Positions 57,476 to 64,000 of a stretch of DNA of 64,000 bases are shown here, piece after piece. Source of the DNA: Coptis chinensis (Eukaryota; Streptophyta; Magnoliopsida; Ranunculales; Ranunculaceae); NCBI GenBank assembly GCA_015680905.1, contig CM027381.1, forward strand, positions 21,119,501 to 21,183,500. The letters run 5' to 3'. Below the pieces are notes generated by a model. That model was not told the DNA's origin. It did not search any database and was given only the letters and a program-made list of their open reading frames with translations. Within the stretch, counting starts at the first letter, position 1, and every line of letters starts with the position of its first letter. The position numbers and the translations under genes were made by a program.

Positions 57476-57668
57476 AAACATTAGAAATTAATTTTTTTGG
57501 ATTTTGGAAAATATTTTCTTTGGTCTATAATTTATTATGCCCTATTCAAGGGAATAATTGGGCGCGAGACTAGGATGGCTCTTCTACACATCTCAGAAGA
57601 GTAGGCAGTCACTTCACCAAGTGGTGTTGACCTTGCCTCTTTTTGTGTATGTAGATGGTGTATGGTTG
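57476..57668. other. Unassigned stretch between E4 and E5
   Basis: About 190 bases with GGGCGCGAGACTAGG and a near-palindrome CACTTCACCAAGTGGTG. It has no match to the other elements that I can see. It may belong to E4's interior or to the target of E5. Confidence 0.3.
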
Positions 57669-59252
57669 TTGAACAAAATAGAAGCATATCAAAACCTAGT
57701 TATCCCTCAATAAGTAAAGGATAAGTAGGGTATCGTTCCACTTTTAAGTGTATGTTATGTGAAGGACAGGACTGGAAAGGGGCTTTAAGGGATTAAAAAC
57801 TATGATTGTAGAGATTTTAGATTTTAGATTCTAATGCTAAACTAAACTAAATTAACTAAACTATTGAGAATTTATAAGAGAGGGAATTGAAGAGATTAGA
57901 ATCCACCAATACTTTTAATCTATGACCTTCTATTTCATTGTTGTTCATACAAGTAGACTACAATTAGGCAATCGAGCGAGTGTCGATGCCCTCTTGGACA
58001 AAACATCGTTAACAATTAACACTACTTAAGGTTGTTCCAATGTTTACGCTATTAATATCTTCTTTCCTTTTATGTAAGCTCAGGCAGCCATTCAATGTAT
58101 TACTGAGAGCAACATCAAGGAGTACTTCCTAATAGGGCGGCCATTCAATGAATCACCACTTAAGGCAAACACAAAGAATACTTCCCCTAGGCAGCCACTC
58201 CCTGAGCTACCCCTTCTAAGGCAACACAAAGAATACTTCCCTAACTCTAAAGAACTATACTACTAGAAGAAAAGTAAATAACACTAGCATGATATTAATA
58301 TTGCAAAATATAAACCCTATTCTATACTTCAATCCCCTGGTGTGGGCAATGGAACTAATAACTAAAAACATAAAGAACTAACCTGATTGAAGAACACCAT
58401 GAACCAGAAGAATCATTAAACCTTAAGCACTGGCTTCATCTCCTCCCTTGAAGGAAAAGATTAGCCTTCCATAAAGAAGGAAGAACACGAAGAACGAGAA
58501 TAAGAAGAGTCGAAGAACATAAGACTAGAAAAGACTAATTTATTAAGACTAGGCTAGTTAAAACCGAATCTTTTATTATTAATCTCTCTCTGCCTCAAGT
58601 TCTAGAGACAAGAATATAAGTGAATTGGCCAATTACATGAGGCACTTAGGTACTCTATTTATAGGGGTTACAATAAGTTCTAGAAGCATTCCAAACCGTC
58701 ATTTGTTTCCTAATACAAATAGACTTCTTTCAGAGTCCAACTTCGTCTCCAAAACTGAGAAGGAATTGGCTACAGTGTCATTTCATGTGTCTAGACGCAT
58801 GATCCATGCATTTCAGACATGAGAAATGCATCTAGAAGTGCGATCCATGCGTCCTAGACGCGAGCAATGTGTCTGGACACGCGATCCATGCGTCCTAGAC
58901 GCGGAAGTCTATTTTGTCTCTTCTTCTCTATCCTTCTATCGTTTTTTGCGGGCTTTGGTCCAAGCAACGAATCCTTTGGCCTTGGGCTTCCAAATAGATT
59001 TTAAAATAGGTCCAAATTGCATCTTTAATAGCTTCAATTCCTTGGCCTTCTCCATGATTGTCCACGGGCTCCCCATGTGATCTTTAATGCTCCGAATTGC
59101 TCCGTTTTACCCTTTTTTCTTTAATATTCCACAAAACTCTCTCTTTCACCTATAGAATCATAAAATATAACTTACAAACACTATTAGTCTAGTAAGATGG
59201 CTAAACAAGAGGCATAATCGATGGTTAAATTGCATTTTTTGAGCACTTATCA
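57669..59252 (-). repeat. E5 3' LTR (left edge inferred)
   Basis: On the minus strand it starts TGATAAGTGCTC at 59252, next to a polypurine tract, and probably ends TTGTTCAACA at 57669. It holds GTGGAACGATACCCTACTT near its end, typical of Athila-type LTRs, and a GC-richer tandem repeat at about 58790-58910 (CGATCCATGCGTCCTAGACG). No primer site follows, so it is a 3' LTR. Confidence 0.65.
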
Positions 59253-61124
59253 CAACTCCCAACTAGCCTTTTGCTAGTCTCTTAGCAAATAAGATAAAAA
59301 ATAGATAAGTGATCAAAATCACATCCTAATAACAAAAATAAAATCCTAACTCATTTTTGCAAGAATCGCGATTGCATTTACCATATGGAACAAGGTTTTA
59401 AACCTTTAAGTTCCCCAAAAAGGACGAATTATTATCTCGTGAGGGTCTTCAGGTGATATACCCACAAAATCAGTCAATAGCATGTTCAAGAATGATAGTA
59501 TTTTTCAGAGAGAGAAGTTCCTTACCCACTTAGTGCTTACTCCAACAGACGGTCTCCATTGCTAACTACATTGCTGCAAAGACTCATAGATTATGATGGG
59601 AGATAGTAAAAATTGACAAAATTCTCAATCAAGGCTTATGTGTGTACTTAGTCAATCTCCTATACTCTCCTATCCAAGAAATGGAATCCCTAGTTTACCT
59701 TTAGACAGATAATCTCGACTCTCAATCCTTACCGGTCATACTCTCAGAAAAGAATCTCTCAGAAGATGGTATACTATTTTACCTCATGTATGTGGGGAAA
59801 AGAATAATGAATATGAACATCCCACATACTACCTTGAAAAATAGACTTCTAGATGACAGTAGTCTCATGGAAAGAATGTCAATCATATATGAAGTGTCGG
59901 GTCCTTCACTTTAGCATCCTCTCACCTATTCTAGACTTCGTACCATACTGTAGTGATAAGTCATGGGTTATAACTTCGCTTGGGTATTGGTTTATGAAGG
60001 AAAGGTAAAAAGGATTCTAAGGTTGTTTCTGAGAACACTAAGGGTTTTGCTTTTTTCTTTGGAAGATTTCTTCAAATTCTGTATTGCAAAGAAAATTCTT
60101 CCTTTGTCTTAGCTTTTCCATCCATTTTTTTTTTTTTTTTTTTTTTTAGCTCAATTGGTATATCCATGATTAGAAGTAATCTTGGATATGCTTGTTTTCC
60201 ACTAGCTTCTTTCACTTAGAACAGAATGATAGTCTTCATTGTATCTCTCTGGTATTTCCTTGTAATCTTCCTTTTGTGCTATTTATTCCTCTTTATGCCC
60301 CTCGTATTCTCAGAAACATATGGGTATGGCTGATAAAGATTTTGGCTATACTCCTTGTTTGGAGTTGGGTAAAGGGTAAAGGGTTTTATAAAAGAAAATG
60401 GCTTATTGTAAGGCTCAAAAGGGTTTAACATGATGGTCCTACTAGGTGGGATAAAGGCTGAATGGGTTCACTACTTGACTTATCAGTATGATAGTCTGTT
60501 TCGAATAGACTACAAGACCTAATGGCTATCTCCGCAGTTGATGTCACTTCGTGATTAACCAAATCAACAAATAATGAGACTATATTACAACGACATAAAG
60601 AACTGAAAGATGTTGAGTCACTAAGACTAGGATTTTTCGTAAGAACTCTCAAAAGAATGGGTATAAAGCTCAAGTCTCACGAGCTAAGTCAAAAAATTCT
60701 ACTTCCAGTTTACTAGGGGTTTAAATCTCTCTTCTAGCAAAAGTATACAAAACTGACCAAGTATTATGGTGGTGCCTTGATAAAGAATTCTATCAACAAG
60801 AAGTATGTCCGACCATAATAAATAGTCTAAGCGGTAATGAAATCAATAATATTAACTATCTATCAAACTCAACATTAAGCAGTATAGAATATATATCCCA
60901 GACTTATCATTAAAATTCATTTTTCTCATGCTACTGATATAGAAACAAAAATATTTTTGTTATTGAAAACTAATTTTCGAAATTCATTTCTCAAGTACAC
61001 CCTCCCCCTACTTATGCATGCATTGACCCCAATGTATAAAGAAGTAAATGAAATGGATGAGGAGAAGGTAGGATATTACCATTGATGACGAATATCAAGA
61101 ATTAGTTCAAGAAACAAATTTTTA
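59253..61124 (-). other. E5 3' region
   Basis: It holds a polypurine tract next to the LTR (minus TTGGGAGTTG), the block around 59360-59460 that matches the GTGAG...GGTTTAAGGCC...GCATATGG block of the other elements, a long T run near 60130, and GGGTAAAGGGTTTTATAAAAG near 60375. No coding signal. Confidence 0.55.
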
Positions 61125-61225
61125 GGTCTTTTTACGTCAGATCCCCAAGACATAATGTGAGTCTTTTAAAGTCAGATTCTCAAGACTTTTGAGTCCTTTA
61201 TAGTCAGATCCTCAGGACTAGTATT
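61125..61225 (-). repeat. Triple TCTGAC-TATAAAGACTC motif (E5)
   Basis: Three copies in about 100 bases of the motif that occurs twice in the spacer of A, B, C and E1. It lies just after the polymerase remnant. Confidence 0.55.
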
Positions 61226-62320
61226 CCCACCCACTAGGTTCCACTTTGTAGGAATTCTTTTGATCTCTCTTAGCATGTGATTGACAAAAGATACCTTGTA
61301 CCAACAATTTTCTCTTAATGGTTGTAACCCAGGACAAGTTTCAGAATGGCAATTCTTACAGTAACTTAGCTTACTTCCTGTAGACATTTTTGCTTGATTT
61401 ACTAGAATTCCTTCCTTTGAAACTTGGTGACCTAACAATATCCCTTCCTTTACTATGAAGTGGCACTTTTCCCAATTCAGAACTAAGTTGGTTTTGCAAC
61501 AACGTTTAAGGACTAAGGAGAGATGGTGCAAACAATCCTCAAAAGGACATGTGAATGTGGTCTTCTCTTGGTCCTCAGGGTGAATATGGATCTGAAAATA
61601 TCCTGAGTAACCATCAAGAAGGCAGTAGTAAGCTTGTCCAGCTAATCTTTCTAACATCTGATCGATGAATGGCAATGAAAAATGGTCTTCCCTCGATGCA
61701 CTATTCAGCTTCCTGTAGTCGATGCAAACTCTCCATCCAGTCTGAATCCTGGTTGGAATCAACTCATTGTTCTCATTCTTGATTACTGTGGTTCCGGATT
61801 TCTTCGACACAACTTGAACTGGACTAACCCATTGACTATCAGAAATAGGGTAGATAATGCCGGCGTAAAGGAGTTTAACGACCTCTTCTCGGACTACTTC
61901 CTTCATCTTCGGATTAAACCTCCTCTGTGGTTGCTTAGAAGTTTTGGAATCCTCTTCCAAATGAATTCTATGTTGAACTATCATAGGGCTGATCCCCTTG
62001 ATACCATCAATTGTCCAACCTATAGTTGACTTGTATTCTTTTAAAAGTGCTACTAACCTGGATTCCTGCTCCTCAGTCAAATCTGATCTACTGGGTAGGT
62101 TCCCAAATCTCCCAAGAAAATATACTTGAGTGTAGACGGCAAAGGTTTCAATTCAAGCTTAGGTGGCTCCTTCTTAAGCTCTTTAGATGGTCCATCAGGC
62201 ATAGGCGATTTAAACTTTTCTTTGAACTTGCTGTCATCCATGATAGGTGATGAATCCAAAATTGCATTGATTTCCTCGACACTAAGTTCCTCATAGTCTA
62301 AGTCTGTTTGAGCTTTCAAC
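61172..62320 (-). pseudogene. E5 reverse transcriptase remnant
   Basis: Linker (LKPLPSTLKYIFLGDLGTYP), then Athila-type RT: EEQESRLVALLKEYKSTIGW, RRFNPKMKEVVREEVVKLLY, AGIIYPISDSQWVSPVQVV, GWRVCIDYRKLNSAS, FIDQMLERLAGQAYYCLLDG, YSGYFQIHIHPEDQEKTTF, then LSLVLKRCCKTNLVLNWEKC and HFIVKEGILLGHQVSKEGI. These are typical of Athila/Tat Ty3-gypsy pol. Only part of the domain is present and it is broken in several places. Confidence 0.85.
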
Positions 62321-63577
62321 TGTAGGAACCGTTATTTTCATAACGAATATTTCTACAAACCATAAGAACCCACGCGCAGCGGAATCAATGGGGTTTTCAT
62401 GATTTTGGATAGAGAACATATCTTTTAGAATCGACTAAAATGTAATCTCTGAGAATCAAAACTTTATCAATTCCGAAATCAACCCTTGATCTTCTGTTGT
62501 ATTCCCTTAGAATAGATTGGATGTTGTGTGGACAATGATCTACCAACCCTCTTCTTTCTCAAAAAGCTAGATCCAATTTTGGATCTATCTTTCCTTGTCC
62601 CTTTTTCTAATCCAGGTGAATAGTTTATAGGTTAATTTCGGCTAGAGAGAAGAAGTATTTTATTTATAGGCTACAACAGGGACCATGAGGAGAAATTAGG
62701 GTTGGGCTTCCCATGTTCGCCCAGAACACACGGCCCAAGTCCATCAACAAATGGCTTATTCCATTAAAGGCCATTGTTGCACTACCGCCCTAATCCCAAA
62801 TTACATGTCAGCGTTTATGGGCTCCATATTATATGCTCGTTGATCTCCCCGTGTTTAAGATATCGAATGTCCGTTGATTAAGTTAAGTTACTGACAACTA
62901 CATTAATCAACTTCTTATATCCTGGAGTACTACCACTCAACCTCATTGTCATGTCGGAATAAATCCACCTGTAGGGTTTACATGACAATCTTTTTGAGTT
63001 CCTCAAGGGGACATCATCAACCCAACTTCCTGCGGGTCACGAATTCCTTCTATAATCAACAACACACCTTACATACAATGTCATTACCCAATCCATCGAG
63101 TTTGTTGATTCACAAATGAATCTCACTCATTGATGATTTAAAGCAATGTACAATGCATGTAAGTGCCCGTTATTATATCCGGATTAAGAGGACAAGCATC
63201 CATAATAACAGAGGCGTTTGTTCTCTTACATAGTCAGTATAAAGAGAAACAACCTCACTTGGTCCTGTTCAATACACACAAAGTGTACTAGTGTAATCCT
63301 ATAGTCAAGATAGACTAATACCAAATTATACTACAACCGTACTAATGGTTTGTCCAAATCCATATAGATTGTGAACGATTAGTTATACTTTATAAGGTAC
63401 TGATGATATGATATTCTGTGTGTTCACACCATATCATCTACAACATAAAGTATTAGACACATGCATATAACTAATAACATATATAATATGCATAACATTT
63501 GCCCATACGATTCTCATTCAAAAAATAAAGAATTAGAGTTAATACAAAAGTAATGCTTTTAGTATATAACCCTATCA
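62321..63577 (-). repeat. Solo LTR (probably copia), TCAAC target duplication
   Basis: 1257 bp with TG...CA ends on either strand (plus: TGTAGGAACC to CCCTATCA). TCAAC lies on both sides (62316-62320 and 63578-63582). It sits inside E5 between protease and reverse transcriptase. The minus-strand reading, with CGCTGCGCGTGGG near the 3' end, looks like plant Ty1-copia LTRs (from memory). No internal region, so it is a product of LTR-LTR recombination. Confidence 0.8.
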
Positions 63578-64000
63578 TCAACAACTCATCAGCAGGATAT
63601 AAATGAGTCAGATAATCCTGTGCTAATGCTTCAATCATGCATACCTCGTTCACTGCACATACCTTCTGTGGTTGCTGTAACATATGGAAAACATTGGTCT
63701 CGACTCTCATATTACCAAAGGATAACGTCATATTACCGTTTCGACAGTTGATGAGTGCATTTGCAGTGGCCAAGAATGGTCTACCTAGAATGATTGGTAT
63801 CTGCCTACCAGATGTAGGTTATGTGTCGAGTACTATGAAATCAACCGGATAATAGAAATCTTCGATCTTGACTATGACGTCTTCATTGATTCCTCTAGGT
63901 ATGTTCACTGATCTATGTGCGAACTTTAAAGTAACATCAGTCAGTTTTAGATCCTTCAAGCCTAATTTCTCGTAGACAAAATATTGTAGAATATTCACAC
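63578..64000 (-). pseudogene. E5 retropepsin remnant
   Basis: YEKLGLKDLKLTDVTLKFAH, then IVKIEDFYYPVDFIVLDT, IPIILGRPFLATANALINC, NVFHMLQQPQKVCAVNEVCM and IEALAQDYLTHLYPADELL. Athila-type aspartic protease C-terminal half; the N-terminal part lies beyond the window. Broken. Confidence 0.78.

Larger units (their letters stand above)
57669..64000 (-). mobile_element. E5: Athila-like element with polymerase remnants
   Basis: Minus strand: retropepsin (64000-63578), solo LTR of another element (63577-62321), pre-RT linker and reverse transcriptase remnant (62320-61172), spacer motifs (61225-61125), 3' region, polypurine tract and LTR (59252). The 5' part lies outside the window. It is the only Ty3-gypsy polymerase here and the likely type of partner for the pol-less family. 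Broken in many places. Confidence 0.78.

Noticed and set aside
60121-60150. Long T run as the poly(A) tail of a LINE or SINE
   Set aside because: It lies within E5's 3' region. I see no LINE protein or SINE promoter boxes next to it and no target duplication.

Overview
This window looks like plant nuclear DNA from a repeat-dense, probably heterochromatic region. I found no host gene, tRNA, rRNA or CRISPR array. Nearly every stretch belongs to an LTR retrotransposon: mostly one Athila/Tat-like Ty3-gypsy family, plus one Ty1-copia fragment. The species cannot be told from the sequence. All elements are treated here as fossils; none looks able to make its full set of proteins. | Dominant family (about 12.5 kb when whole): LTR of about 1.5 kb (TGATAAGAGCCC...TATCA), a tRNA-Asp-like primer site, a leader with GC-rich tandem repeats, gag, a retropepsin, a short basic tail ORF, a conserved non-coding spacer, ORF2, a second spacer with its own TATA box and GC-rich repeats, ORF3, a 1.8 kb conserved 3' region, a polypurine tract and the LTR. 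No copy here has reverse transcriptase, RNase H or integrase between the protease and ORF2. ORF2 and ORF3 resemble each other in layout. | Layout: 1-1485 LTR set in ORF3 of minus-strand element E1. E1 runs from its 5' LTR (36633-38160) down to 1486, cut by plus-strand partial element E2 (about 4236-9894) and by plus-strand composite A (13925-35923, target duplication TTACG). A carries partial copy B (about 15902-25394) in its leader. 38363-50921 is C, the only copy complete from end to end (target duplication CTCTA), inserted in the LTR of a copia element (38161-38362 and 50922 to about 53100). About 53.2-57.47 kb is E4, a related minus-strand element in which I see no ORF2 or ORF3. About 57.67-64.0 kb is E5, a minus-strand Athila-like element with protease and reverse-transcriptase remnants, interrupted by a 1257-bp solo LTR (62321-63577, target duplication TCAAC). 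| How it fits together: the pol-less family shares its 3' region, spacer motifs and polypurine-tract neighbourhood with E4 and, more loosely, with pol-bearing E5. This fits a non-autonomous lineage moved in trans by Athila-like partners, each copy packaging with its own Gag and protease. The most unusual points are the ORF2/ORF3 pair, reiterated TTTGGGGGTGG tracts after each coding block, an internal promoter-like block before ORF3, a possible 3' UTR intron, and an LTR hairpin whose arms change together between subfamilies.
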